DNA of 64,000 nt. Source: G963666935 sp963666935 (GTDB taxonomy: Bacteria > Bacillota > Clostridia > Christensenellales > CAG-138). Below are positions 24,763-38,069 of this stretch, in pieces; position 1 is the first letter of the stretch, and every line of letters starts with the position of its first letter. The notes beneath the pieces are model-generated. The model had not been told where the DNA came from, did not search any database, and worked only from the letters and a program-made list of their open reading frames with translations. Both the position numbers and the translations under genes were made by a program. The stretch is from the NCBI GenBank assembly GCA_963666935.1, contig OY762936.1, positions 2,170,001-2,234,000 on the forward strand, in the 5' to 3' direction.

Positions 24763-26835
24763 TCACCGATCTTTTCCAAAGAGCTTCTTGGCCACCGATT
24801 CGCTTACCTGCTCATAGTGGTCAAACTGCATGGAAAAGGTTCCCCTGCCTTGAGTGGAAGAGCGCAGGTCTGTGGCGTAGCCGAACATTTCGGAAAGCGG
24901 GCAGGTTGCGTCTATCACCGCAGCGTTGTTGCGGGTCTCCGTGCCGGAAATCCGCCCACGTTTGGAGGTGATATGGCCGATCACATCGCCCATATATTCC
25001 TCGGGCATAACCACTTCCACCTTCATCATGGGCTCCATGAGCATAGTACCAGCTTTCTCCATGGCCTCTTTGAGGGCCATGCTTCCGGCGATCTTGTATG
25101 CCATGTCCGAAGAGTCCACTTCATGATAGCTTCCGTCCAGTAACGTGGCCTTGAAGTCTACCAGCTCGTAACCGCCGGAATATCCGCTGCGGGAAGCCTC
25201 CTCAATGCCCTTTTGGATGGATGCGATATACTCTTTGGGAATGCTGCCGCCCACCGTCTTGTCTTCGAATTCAAATCCAGAGCCCGTATCGAGGGGGCTG
25301 AATTCCACGATGCAGTGGCCGTACTGGCCGTGTCCGCCGGTCTGGCGCACATAGCGGCCTTCCGTCTTAATGGCCCTTTTAAGCGCTTCCCGGTATGCAA
25401 CCTGGGGCTGACCCACCTTGCATTCCACTTTAAATTCCCGGATGAGGCGGTCCACAATGATCTCAAGGTGTAACTCGCCCATGCCAGCAATGATGGTTTG
25501 GCCGGTTTCCTGATCGGTATAAGTTTTAAATGTAGGGTCTTCTTCCGCCAGCTTTACCAAAGCCAGCGTCATCTTTTCCTGGCCCGCCTTGGTCTTGGGC
25601 TCAATGGCTACCCGGATCACGGGATCCGGGAATTCCATGGTCTCCAGCAGTAGCGGCTTGCCCTCGTTGCAGAGCGTGTCGCCTGTGCCGGTCTCCTTGG
25701 GGCCCACCAGCGCCGCGATATCCCCGGCGTAAACCTGTTCCACCTCGGTACGGCTGGCGGCGTGAATCAGCATGAGCTTGCCGACCCGCTCTCGCTTCCC
25801 CTTGGTGGAATTATAAACGTAGGAACCGGCGTTCAGCGTGCCGCTGTACACCCGGAAAAACGCCAGTTTTCCCACAAAGGGATCCGCTACGATCTTAAAC
25901 GCCAGCGCCGCGAAGGGCGCATCGTCCGAACATTCCGTCTCGATGTCCTTCTCGCCGCTTTTGTCCGTTCCAACCGGAGGGGGAACGTCCATGGGAGAAG
26001 GCATGAAGTCCACAATGGCGTTGAGCAACGGCTGAACGCCCTTGTTCCGATAGGAAGTCCCGCAGCAAACCGGCACCACGCGGTTGGAAATGGTGCTCTT
26101 GCGAAGGCAGAAAAGGATCTCCTCTTGAGAAAGCTCTTCCCCCTCCAGGTATTTTTCTAGCGTTTCCTCATCTTCTTCCGCGATGGAATCAAGAAGATTT
26201 ACACGGTATTCCTCCGCCAGCGCGCGCATATGCTCGGGGATCTCCTCCTCGCGCACGTCGCTTCCCTCGTTGTCGTAATAAACCTCGGCCTTCATACGAA
26301 TCAGATCGATAATGCCGATGAATTCCGCCTCTTTGCCGATGGGCAGTTGAATGGGCACAGCGTTAGCCGCCAGCCGCTCTTTCATCATTTTGACAACATT
26401 AAAAAAGTCGGCGCCCACAATATCCATTTTGTTTATATAGGCGAGACGAGGTACGCCATATCTGCTTGCCTGACGCCATACGGTCTCGGACTGAGGCTCT
26501 ACGCCGCCTTTGGCGCAAAACACCGCCACAGCGCCGTCCAGCACGCGCAGGGAACGCTCCACCTCAACGGTGAAGTCAACATGGCCCGGCGTGTCGATGA
26601 TGTTGATCCGATGATCCCGCCAATATGTCGTAGTCGCTGCGGAAGCGATGGTAATGCCGCGCTCTTGTTCCTGTACCATAAAGTCCATGGTAGCGGAACC
26701 TTCGTGCACTTCTCCCACCTTGTGTATCTTTCCTGTATAGAACAGGATTCGTTCGGTAGTCGTGGTTTTGCCGGCATCAATGTGCGCCATAATGCCGATA
26801 TTTCTCGTCATTTTCAAAGGGGTTACTCTGGGCAT
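24763..26835 (-). CDS. fusA: Elongation factor G
   Basis: 690 residues. MAHIDAGKTTTTERIL (G1), MDFMVQEQERGITIASAA (G2), DTPGHVDFTVEVERS (G3), NKMD (G4), and domains II-V with YVRQTGGHGQYGHC and VIGHITSKRGRI at the C-terminus. Catalyses translocation and, with RRF, ribosome recycling. Length and motifs are those of canonical EF-G rather than a tetracycline-resistance or EF-G2 paralogue. AAAGGAGGCGTGACGT precedes the ATG. Confidence 0.98.
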   Translation of the reverse strand: MPRVTPLKMTRNIGIMAHIDAGKTTTTERILFYTGKIHKVGEVHEGSATMDFMVQEQERGITIASAATTTYWRDHRINIIDTPGHVDFTVEVERSLRVLDGAVAVFCAKGGVEPQSETVWRQASRYGVPRLAYINKMDIVGADFFNVVKMMKERLAANAVPIQLPIGKEAEFIGIIDLIRMKAEVYYDNEGSDVREEEIPEHMRALAEEYRVNLLDSIAEEDEETLEKYLEGEELSQEEILFCLRKSTISNRVVPVCCGTSYRNKGVQPLLNAIVDFMPSPMDVPPPVGTDKSGEKDIETECSDDAPFAALAFKIVADPFVGKLAFFRVYSGTLNAGSYVYNSTKGKRERVGKLMLIHAASRTEVEQVYAGDIAALVGPKETGTGDTLCNEGKPLLLETMEFPDPVIRVAIEPKTKAGQEKMTLALVKLAEEDPTFKTYTDQETGQTIIAGMGELHLEIIVDRLIREFKVECKVGQPQVAYREALKRAIKTEGRYVRQTGGHGQYGHCIVEFSPLDTGSGFEFEDKTVGGSIPKEYIASIQKGIEEASRSGYSGGYELVDFKATLLDGSYHEVDSSDMAYKIAGSMALKEAMEKAGTMLMEPMMKVEVVMPEEYMGDVIGHITSKRGRISGTETRNNAAVIDATCPLSEMFGYATDLRSSTQGRGTFSMQFDHYEQVSESVAKKLFGKDR

Positions 26836-26917
26836 ACGTCACGCCTCCTTTCCCGTGTGAATAACTTGGCAGGCGGCGCGCAAAGCACGCCGCCCGTAAA
26901 ACTTAAATGTCAATTCA

Positions 26918-27388
26918 TTACCACCTGTAATGCGCAAACGCCTTGTTCGCCTCTGCCATCTTGTGCGTGTCTTCCTTTTTCTTAACAGCAGAGCCAGTGG
27001 AGTTGCTGGCATCAAGGATTTCACCGGCCAAGCGCTCGATCATGGTGCGCTCGCTGCGGGCCCGGCTGTAGTTGACCAACCAGCGCAACCCCAGAGTCTG
27101 GCGCCGTTCGGGCCGGATCTCGATGGGAACTTGGTAGGTGGCGCCGCCCACGCGGCGGGCCTTAACTTCCAATACGGGCATGATGTTGTTCATGGCCTCA
27201 GTAAAAACTTCCAAGGGACTCCGTCCAGTCTTCTGGCCGATGATATCAAAAGCGCCGTAGCAGGCTTTCTGTGCGGTGCCGCGCTTACCATCCAGCATAA
27301 CCTGGTTGATGAGCTTGGTCACCAACGTGCCGCCGTAAATGGGGTCGTCGAGAACCTCGCGCTTGGGTATAAATCCACGTCTAGGCAT
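26918..27388 (-). CDS. rpsG: 30S ribosomal protein S7
   Basis: 156 residues, standard S7. MPRRGFIPKREVLDDPIYG at the start, GRSPLEVFTEAMNNIMPVLEVKARRVGGATYQVP, RRQTLGLRWLVNYSR, and the end KKKEDTHKMAEANKAFAHYRW. Binds the 3' major domain of 16S rRNA. ATAAGGAGGAAAGCTTT precedes the ATG. The 82-bp gap to fusA holds a GC-rich hairpin without a T-run (about 26870-26895), perhaps a processing site. Confidence 0.98.
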   Translation of the reverse strand: MPRRGFIPKREVLDDPIYGGTLVTKLINQVMLDGKRGTAQKACYGAFDIIGQKTGRSPLEVFTEAMNNIMPVLEVKARRVGGATYQVPIEIRPERRQTLGLRWLVNYSRARSERTMIERLAGEILDASNSTGSAVKKKEDTHKMAEANKAFAHYRW

Positions 27389-27401
27389 AAAGCTTTCCTC
27401 C

Positions 27402-27776
27402 TTATTTCTTGGGGCGCTTTGCGCCGTAGAGTGAACGAGACTGCATGCGCTTGGCAACACCGGCGGTATCCAGCGCGCCACGGACGATATGGTAGCGAAC
27501 GCCCGGGAGATCCTTTACGCGGCCGCCGCGGATAAGCACCACAGAGTGCTCCTGCAGGTTATGGCCGATACCGGGAATGTATGCAGTGCCTTCCAGACCG
27601 TCGGTAAGGCGAATACGAGCAATTTTACGAAGCGCAGAGTTCGGCTTCTTGGGGGTCATAGTACGCACTGCGGTGCAAACACCGCGGCGCTGGGGGCACT
27701 GTTTGAGAATTGGCGCATCGGACTTATACTGAACCTGTTCCCGCCCCTTGCGAACCAATTGGTTAATCGTAGGCAT
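27402..27776 (-). CDS. rpsL: 30S ribosomal protein S12
   Basis: 124 residues. PTINQLVRKGRE start, CPQRRGVCTAVRTMTPKKPNSALRK, and GRVKDLPGVRYHIVRG. The two positions altered in streptomycin-resistant strains keep lysine (KKPNSA and the VKDLPG loop), so a sensitive ribosome is expected. S12 sits at the decoding centre. The gene leads the str operon and is preceded by a strong promoter and a leader hairpin. Confidence 0.98.
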   Translation of the reverse strand: MPTINQLVRKGREQVQYKSDAPILKQCPQRRGVCTAVRTMTPKKPNSALRKIARIRLTDGLEGTAYIPGIGHNLQEHSVVLIRGGRVKDLPGVRYHIVRGALDTAGVAKRMQSRSLYGAKRPKK

Positions 27777-27817
27777 TAGGACTTCTCCTTTAACAAAACT
27801 TTTTAATTATTATATCA

Positions 27818-27855
27818 AGAAAATCCTCTGCAACCCCTTGAAGAGGATATTTTCC
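27818..27855 (-). other. Leader hairpin in the rpsL 5' UTR
   Basis: Minus strand GGAAAATATCCTC and GAGGATTTTC can pair with a 2-nt bulge around a loop of about 14 nt, between the promoter and rpsL. It is followed by a U/A-rich stretch, so it could be an attenuator or an S7/S12-operon control site. Confidence 0.35.
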
Positions 27856-27924
27856 ACGGCAATTGGTGCGTCTTGCGCCCGTAAATACACACACTTACGC
27901 ACTTTATCAAAACACAGCATGCGT

Positions 27925-27954
27925 ATTGTAGCATTGATGCGGGGCGGATGTCAA
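27925..27954 (-). promoter_or_regulatory. str operon promoter
   Basis: Perfect TTGACA (27949-27954), 18-bp spacer, TACAAT (27925-27930). It begins 8 bp past the stop of the Cys-rich gene, so rpsL can be transcribed separately from rpoBC. Confidence 0.7.
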
Positions 27955-27961
27955 ATATATT

Positions 27962-28699
27962 TTAGCATTCCTCACCGCTTTTTTCCTCTGGAATCCGGGT
28001 ATAAGGTCCCTGTGGGAGCGGACTGTCGGAAAACACAGGCCGGCTGATCCTCCTGCCGGGCGCAAGTTCAAACCATCCCTTTTCCCGCATCTGTGCAAGC
28101 GCCGGTATTTCTAAGATCCGAAGATAGGTTTTTGCTTCGCATTTTTTGCGCAACTTTTTTTTGCACATCCGAGATATGACCCATGTCGCGCCCACCACCG
28201 TCAGGAATAGCGTCAGCGGAAACCCAAGAAATACACCGGAAAGCACCTCAAATAAGGGCCGATAGTAGAGCAAGGTCATCATTAGCGCCGCTACTGCCAC
28301 AACCACAATGGCATACATGTAGTTCAGTGTCTTAAACGAGCGCCTGCAATCGGCGCAGCAGGGAAGCTGCACTGTGAGCAGCGAGCCGGACCGCATTTTA
28401 GCCTTCATGCCTAAAAAGCTCCCGGACTCCCGCTGGGGCTCCGAATGGGCCAAATCCACCATCGCGTAGCAGGTAGCTTTGTTTTTCTCTTCACCCCGGC
28501 ACAGCAGACACGTTTCTGACGCGGCCAAACCGCCGATGCCCTCTTGGGGCAGCAACGCTTGTAACGCGTCCATATCCCGCCTGACCGCCTCGGTTCCCGC
28601 CCGCTGAACGGGGCAGCTCTCGCAGTCGAGGTTGTTGAGTGTCTCACAATATTTGGAACCAAAAAGAGTACATTTCGCCTCGGAATCGTTTTTAGCCAT
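27962..28699 (-). CDS. Unknown Cys-rich two-helix membrane protein between rpoC and rpsL
   Basis: 245 residues, no family recognised. The N-terminal 120 residues are soluble with Cys at 10, 18, 26, 29, 64, 67, 77, 114, 115 and 118; CESC, CLLC and CCADC look like metal knuckles. Two hydrophobic segments follow (about 127-146 and 150-175), then MCKKKLRKKC and a basic tail of about 60 residues. It occupies the place usually held by an L7Ae-like ribosomal protein gene in Firmicutes. GGAGGAGTAGG precedes the ATG. Iron-sulfur or zinc binding is a guess from spacing. Confidence 0.8.
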   Translation of the reverse strand: MAKNDSEAKCTLFGSKYCETLNNLDCESCPVQRAGTEAVRRDMDALQALLPQEGIGGLAASETCLLCRGEEKNKATCYAMVDLAHSEPQRESGSFLGMKAKMRSGSLLTVQLPCCADCRRSFKTLNYMYAIVVVAVAALMMTLLYYRPLFEVLSGVFLGFPLTLFLTVVGATWVISRMCKKKLRKKCEAKTYLRILEIPALAQMREKGWFELAPGRRISRPVFSDSPLPQGPYTRIPEEKSGEEC

Positions 28700-28718
28700 C
28701 CTACTCCTCCTTGTTCAA

Positions 28719-28775
28719 ACTTGCCTTATCTTAGGCAAGATGTATGGACGGATGAATTCACCCGCCCATACATAA
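28719..28775 (-). terminator. Two hairpins between rpoC and the Cys-rich gene
   Basis: On the minus strand TGTATGGGCGG and CCGTCCATACA pair, then CTTGCCT-AAGATA-AGGCAAG forms a second stem. Neither has a clear T-run, so these may be processing or partial attenuation sites within a longer transcript. Confidence 0.35.
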
Positions 28776-28789
28776 ATTTGCCCTTCTGA

Positions 28790-31700
28790 TTAAATCTCGG
28801 TGATAGGCGTATGAGGCTGAATTTCGGTGATCTCCACGTTGCGGTAGCGTTTGAGGCCAATGCCCGCGGGGATCAGCTTGCCTATAATCACGTTTTCCTT
28901 CAGGCCCACCAGCGGATCGATCTTGCCCTTGATGGCGGCTTCCGTCAGCACACGCGTCGTCTCCTGGAAAGAAGCGGCGGAAAGGAAGGAGTCGGTAGCC
29001 AGCGCGGCCTTGGTAATGCCCAGAAGCTTGCGCTTGGCGACTGCCGGCTGTTTTCCCTCAAGAATGATTTTTTCGTTCTCGTTTTCAAAGCGGAAAATGT
29101 CCACCAGCTCGCCGGGCAGCATCTCCGTATCTCCCGCATCCTCGATCTGCACCTTGCGCAGCATCTGGCGAATAATCACCTCAATATGCTTATCTGCGAT
29201 CTCCACGCCCTGGAGGCGGTATACACTCTGAACTTCCTTAAGCATATAAGCCTGCACGCCCTTAATTCCCTTGATCTTAAGAATATCGTTGGGATTGATG
29301 GAACCGTCCGTCAGCTCGTCGCCAGCGTCCACCATATCGCCGCTCCTCACCCGAAGCTTGGCCCCAAAGGGAATCAAGTACTTGACGGTCTCGCCATCCT
29401 CATTGGTAACGGTGGCCTCCCGTTTTTTGCCGTCCGACAAGGATACCTCACCGCTGATCTCGGAGATCACTGCCAAGCCCTTAGGCTTACGTGCCTCAAA
29501 GATTTCGACAACACGGGGCAAACCTTGTGTAATATCGTCCGCGGATGCCACGCCGCCGGTATGGAAAGTACGCATGGTAAGCTGCGTGCCCGGCTCGCCG
29601 ATGGCCTGCGCAGCGATAATGCCCACAGCCTCGCCGATGTCCACCGGGCCGCCGGTGGCTAGATTGGCGCCGTAGCACTTGGCGCAAACACCGTGCGCAC
29701 TGCGGCATGTAAATACGCACCGGCATATGACTTTTCGGATGCCGGCCTCGATAATGCGGTCGCGGATATCAAAGGTAATCAGCCCATTGCAGGGAACGAT
29801 CAGTTCCCCAGTGCTGGGATCGTATACATCTTCGGCGGTATAGCGGCCAAGAAGCCTGTCTTCTAGGGGCTCTACCACCTTGTTGCCTTCCAGAATCTCC
29901 GTAATGGGCATACCCTTGGGCGCCTCGTTACGGCTGGCACAGCAATCCTCTTCCCGAATGATTACGTCCTGAGATACGTCCACCAGCCTACGGGTCAGGT
30001 AGCCGGAGTCCGCCGTACGGAGCGCGGTATCCGCCAAACCCTTGCGAGCACCATGAGAGGAGATAAAAAATTCAAGCACGGTGAGGCCCTCGCGGAAGTT
30101 GGCGCGGATGGGCACCTCAATGATCTGCCCGGACGGGTCCGCCATCAGGCCGCGCATACCCGCCAACTGGCGGATCTGGTTGGTGCTGCCGCGGGCGCCG
30201 GAGTTTGCCATCATGAAGATGGGGTTATAGGGATCCAGCGTGGACATCAGTGCCTCAGTGACCTTATTGGTGGCCTTCTCCCAGACCGCAATGACATCGC
30301 GCCTGCGCTCAGAATCCGAAAGCATACCGGAGCGGAACATGTTGTCAATCTCTTCCACCTCAGCCTCAGCCCTGTCTAGGATCTCGGGTTTCGCAGCAGG
30401 AACCGTGATATCTTGGAATCCCACTGTGATACCGCCGCGGGTAGAGTACTTAAAGCCTAAGGATTTGATGGCATCAAGCACCTCGGAGGTCTTGGTTGCG
30501 CCAAATCTGCGGAAGCAGCGATCCACAATCTTGCCCAAGTCTTTTTTGACCACCAGCTTGTCGATCTCCAGTTTGAACATATCATCCGCGGTCTTTCTCT
30601 CTACATAGCCAAGCCCCTGCGGAATTGCGTTGTTGAAAATCAGTCGGCCCACGGAGGTATCGATAATCTTGCGATATTTCTTGCCCTCCCATTCCCGTTC
30701 AATGCGGACCTTAACTTTGGACTGCAGGGTCACTTCCCCGGCCTGATAGGCCATGAGTGCCTCGTCCTCGCTAGAAAATATTTTGCCCTCGCCCTTCAAG
30801 CCGTCCCGCTGAAGAGTCAAGTAGTAGCAGCCGATAACCATGTCCTGGGTGGGGCTGGCCACGGGCTTGCCATCCTGGGGCTTAAGGATGTTATTGGACG
30901 CCAGCATCAAGAAACGAGCCTCCGCCTGTGCCTCCACGGAAAGGGGCACGTGCACTGCCATCTGGTCGCCGTCGAAGTCGGCGTTAAACGCGGTGCAAAC
31001 CAGAGGATGCAGCTTAATGGCGCGGCCCTCCACCAACACCGGCTCAAAGGCCTGAATGCCCAATCTGTGCAGGGTGGGCGCGCGGTTAAGCAGCACCGGA
31101 TGGTCTTTGATCACCACTTCCAGCACATCCCAAACCTCGGGTTTCACTCGCTCCACCATGCGCTTAGCGCTTTTGATGTTATGGGCGTAAGCGTCCTCCA
31201 CCAGCTTCTTCATGACGAAGGGCTTGAACAGCTCCAGCGCCATTTCCTTGGGGAGGCCGCACTGATACATTTTGAGTTCCGGACCCACCACGATAACAGA
31301 GCGACCGGAATAATCCACGCGCTTGCCCAAAAGATTCTGCCGGAAGCGGCCCTGCTTGCCCCGGAGCATATCCGAAAGGGACTTGAGTGACCGGTTGCCG
31401 GGGCCCGTTACCGGGCGCCCGCGCCTGCCGTTGTCGATGAGCGCGTCCACCGCTTCCTGAAGCATGCGCTTTTCATTGCGCACGATGATATCCGGCGCGC
31501 GAAGCTCCAGCAGCCGTTTCAGGCGGTTGTTCCGGTTGATGACCCTGCGATAGAGGTCGTTGAGGTCGGAGGTGGCAAACCGGCCGCCGTCCAGCTGCAC
31601 CATGGGGCGCAGTTCGGGCGGAATCACGGGAACCACATCTATAATGATCCACTCAGGCTTGTTGCCGCTGCGGATAAACGCCTCTATCACTTCCAAGCGC

Positions 31701-32361
31701 TTAATGGCATTGCTCCGCTTCTGGCCGGAGGAATTCGCAATCTCCGCCCGCAGATCCACACCCAGCGTGGGCAGGTCCAGCTGCATAAGCAGCTCCTTAA
31801 TGGCCTCGGCGCCCATACCAGCCTTAAAGCTCTTAACTCCGTATTGCTCCTGTGCTTCCCTGTACTCTTTATCGCTCAAAAGCTGCTTATGCTGCAGCGG
31901 TGTGGTGCCCGGATCGATCACCACGAAGGATGCAAAATACAGCACCTTTTCCAGCGATCGGGGAGACATATCCAGCAGCATCTTCATGCGGCAGGGAATC
32001 CCCTTAAAGTACCAGATATGGGAAACCGGCGCAGCCAGCTCAATGTGGCCCATGCGCTCCCGGCGAACCTTGGCCCGGGTTACTTCCACGCCGCATTTGT
32101 CGCAGATCACGCCCTTGTAGCGAACGCGCTTATAGCGGCCGCAATGGCATTCCCAGTCCTTGGTGGGCCCGAAGATGCGCTCACAAAACAGGCCGTCACG
32201 CTCGGGTTTCAAGGTACGGTAATTTATGGTTTCAGGCTTTTTTACTTCACCGTGGGACCATTCTCTGATCTTCTCCGGCGAGGCAAGGCCGATCTGTATG
32301 GCATCGAAATTGGTGAGTTCAAACAAGCTGTCTCTCTCCCTTCGGCTCTCTATTATGGTTG

Positions 32362-32365
<4 letters not shown>
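28790..32365 (-). CDS. rpoC: RNA polymerase subunit beta prime
   Basis: 1191 residues. N-terminal zinc finger CHCGRYKR...CDKCG, the rudder/lid region, catalytic NADFDGDQMAVH, bridge helix and trigger-loop segments (GARGSTNQIRQLAGMRGLMADPSG, GLADTALRTADSGYLTRRLVDV), the second zinc site CRCVFTCRSAHGVCAKCYG, and GEPGTQLTMRTFHTGG. The length is typical for Firmicutes without large insertions. Its ATG overlaps the rpoB stop (ATGA). Confidence 0.99.
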
Positions 32366-36078
<3,713 letters not shown>

Positions 36079-36189
36079 CACATTCACTCCTTATCGACCG
36101 TATAAATACGGCTTATATTACGGCATGCTTCCCCATATAAGTATTCACATACCCAGATATTCCCATACCTGCCCATGCCTGTAAAAGGC

Positions 36190-36220
36190 CTGTTTTTCCA
36201 AAAAAAATCGGCCTATTCCC
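36190..36220 (-). other. Hairpin in the rpoB leader
   Basis: Minus strand AGGCCGATTTTTTTTGG and AAAAACAGGCCT can pair (GGCC ends, U/A inner stem), followed by TTTTAC. It sits in the 165-nt leader between promoter and start codon and may attenuate rpoBC. Confidence 0.3.
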
Positions 36221-36248
36221 GCAGGTTACCATGCTAACGCAGTGTATT

Positions 36249-36277
36249 ATTGTACCATTGTAGTACATCGCTGTCAA
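36249..36277 (-). promoter_or_regulatory. rpoBC promoter
   Basis: Perfect TTGACA (36272-36277), 17-bp spacer, TACAAT (36249-36254), with an AT-rich upstream region. Confidence 0.7.
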
Positions 36278-36358
36278 CGGGCTTAGACCTTTTTCTTATA
36301 ATATTTTCATAGAACTTCAAAATACCTTATTATCCGAACTTATATCGCATTCATAGTA

Positions 36359-37438
36359 TCATTTCACCTTCGCAAAGATCATCCGTCCCGCGGCCGTCTG
36401 CAGCACGCTGGTGACGATCACGGCCACGGCCTCGCCTAAAAGCCGCTTTCCGCCCTCCACGACGATCATAGTGCCGTCATCCAGATAGGCGATGCCCTGC
36501 CCCGGTTCTTTTCCCTCTTTGATGATGGTGGCAAACATTTCTTCCCCGGGCAGCGCAAGGGGTTTCACCGCGTTGGTCAGCTCATTGATATTGAGCACCG
36601 ATACATTCTGCACGCCGGCCACCTTGTTGAGGTTGTAGTCGTTGGTCACCACAACGCCGTCTGTCTCCGCGGCCAGGCGAATGAGTTTTGCGTCCACTTC
36701 GGCCACATCTTCATAATCGGTCTCCACAACGCTGAGCGGAATCTTGCCTTCCTCCTGCATCATCTTGAGGATGTCCAGCCCCCGCCTTCCGCGGTTGCGC
36801 TTAAGGGCGTCAGGGTTGTCCGCAATGTGCTGAAGCTCGCGAAGTACGAACTTGGGCACGATGAGTGTTCCTTCAATGATTCCGGTGTTGCAGATATCGG
36901 CAATCCGTCCATCAATAATGACGGAGGTGTCTAAAACTTTGGGCCTCGCCATGCCTGCATCCTTTCCCATCTTGCGCTTAAGCCAAGAGGGCGAATTGAA
37001 CTCATTCTTGCGCTTGCGCATCACCGTCCATCCCAGATAGCCGAAAAACAGGTAAAAAACTACGCCCACCATGAACGCCAGCCATCGAACCGAAATCCCT
37101 GCGGTCAGTGTGCTCACTAAAAATGCAATAATAAGCCCCACCACCAAGCCGATGACGGAGAAAAAGATGTCGTCAACAGACATCTCCGTCAGCTTCGTTT
37201 CCGTGTGCCTTATAATTGCTGTGGATCCATCTACAATTCTGGCGGAACTAAAATAAAGAATGATTCCAAATGTAACGGCCGCCGCCATGTAAATAAGAAC
37301 AACCCCCCAGGTATACATCATTTCGCGAATGGCGAGGTATCCCAGAGAAACCAGGGTATTGTCCACAGCCAGCACAAGTCCCGCTCCCAGCCCCGCACCC
37401 ATGGCGGTGAGAATCAGCCTTGCGATCTTTCTTGCCAA
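36359..37438 (-). CDS. yacL: YacL-like PIN-TRAM membrane protein
   Basis: 359 residues. Four hydrophobic helices fill residues 1-135, then a PIN nuclease domain (KVLDTSVIIDGRIADI, FVLRELQHIAD, the ETDYEDVAEVDAKLIRLA run and GVVVTNDYNLNKVA with acidic metal ligands), ending in a TRAM-like RNA-binding domain (EEMFATIIKEGKEPGQGIAYLDDGTMIVVEGG). YacL homologues are widespread in Firmicutes beside the CarD-like gene, as here. A membrane-tethered RNase is the likely role; the substrate is unknown. Confidence 0.92.
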   Translation of the reverse strand: MARKIARLILTAMGAGLGAGLVLAVDNTLVSLGYLAIREMMYTWGVVLIYMAAAVTFGIILYFSSARIVDGSTAIIRHTETKLTEMSVDDIFFSVIGLVVGLIIAFLVSTLTAGISVRWLAFMVGVVFYLFFGYLGWTVMRKRKNEFNSPSWLKRKMGKDAGMARPKVLDTSVIIDGRIADICNTGIIEGTLIVPKFVLRELQHIADNPDALKRNRGRRGLDILKMMQEEGKIPLSVVETDYEDVAEVDAKLIRLAAETDGVVVTNDYNLNKVAGVQNVSVLNINELTNAVKPLALPGEEMFATIIKEGKEPGQGIAYLDDGTMIVVEGGKRLLGEAVAVIVTSVLQTAAGRMIFAKVK

Positions 37439-37480
37439 ATCTACATCACTTCCTGTCCATAATGTCTATTTATAAGAACG

Positions 37481-37945
37481 TTATTCCACTAGGGCGCACA
37501 GCGCCTCGTCGTCCATGTCGCTGGCGATGGAAAGTTCCGAAAGCAAAACTTGTTTCGCGGTGGCGAGCATCTTGCGCTCTCCTGCGGAAAGCCCCCGCTC
37601 ACAGTCCCGTTTTTTCAGACACTTAATTACGTCCGCCACGTCATAAATGTTCCCGCCTTTTAACTTTGCATAGTTGTCCCGGTACCGCTGGTTCCAGTTT
37701 TCGCTTTCCTCGCAGGCCTCGCCCGTCAGGTACTGAAGCACGTCGCCGCACTCGGAAGCGGTGATCACACTGCGCAGCCCAACGTCTTGGGCAGTCGCTA
37801 CAGGAACCATGGCCATCATTCGATTGGTGACAAAACGGATCACATAATACTGCGCGGTTTCATTGAGCACGGTCAGTTCCTGAATCTTTTCCACCGAGCC
37901 GATCCCGTGCATAGGGTAGCATACACGGTCACCAACCTTAAACAT
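37481..37945 (-). CDS. carD: CarD-family RNA polymerase-binding regulator
   Basis: 154 residues. The N-terminal Tudor-like domain MFKVGDRVCYPMHGIGSVEKIQE, then YYVIRFVTNRMMAMVPVATAQDVGLR, binds RNA polymerase beta; the helical C-terminal half (NWNQRYRDNYAKLKGGNIYDVADVIKCLKKRD, ERKMLATAKQVLLSELS) contacts promoter DNA. CarD stabilises open complexes at rRNA and other promoters. The start is the ATG after AAGGAGCGTTTGC. It is just upstream of yacL. Confidence 0.94.
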   Translation of the reverse strand: MFKVGDRVCYPMHGIGSVEKIQELTVLNETAQYYVIRFVTNRMMAMVPVATAQDVGLRSVITASECGDVLQYLTGEACEESENWNQRYRDNYAKLKGGNIYDVADVIKCLKKRDCERGLSAGERKMLATAKQVLLSELSIASDMDDEALCALVE

Positions 37946-38069
37946 GCAAACGCTCCTTTCTTTTTTTCTCAAATACTAATACTTTCCCACGTATATCACT
38001 ATAACCCATCGCTTGGTTTATTGTCAATGAAACGCCGCTGTTTCCCTATATTTTTTGCCTTATTCTCCA

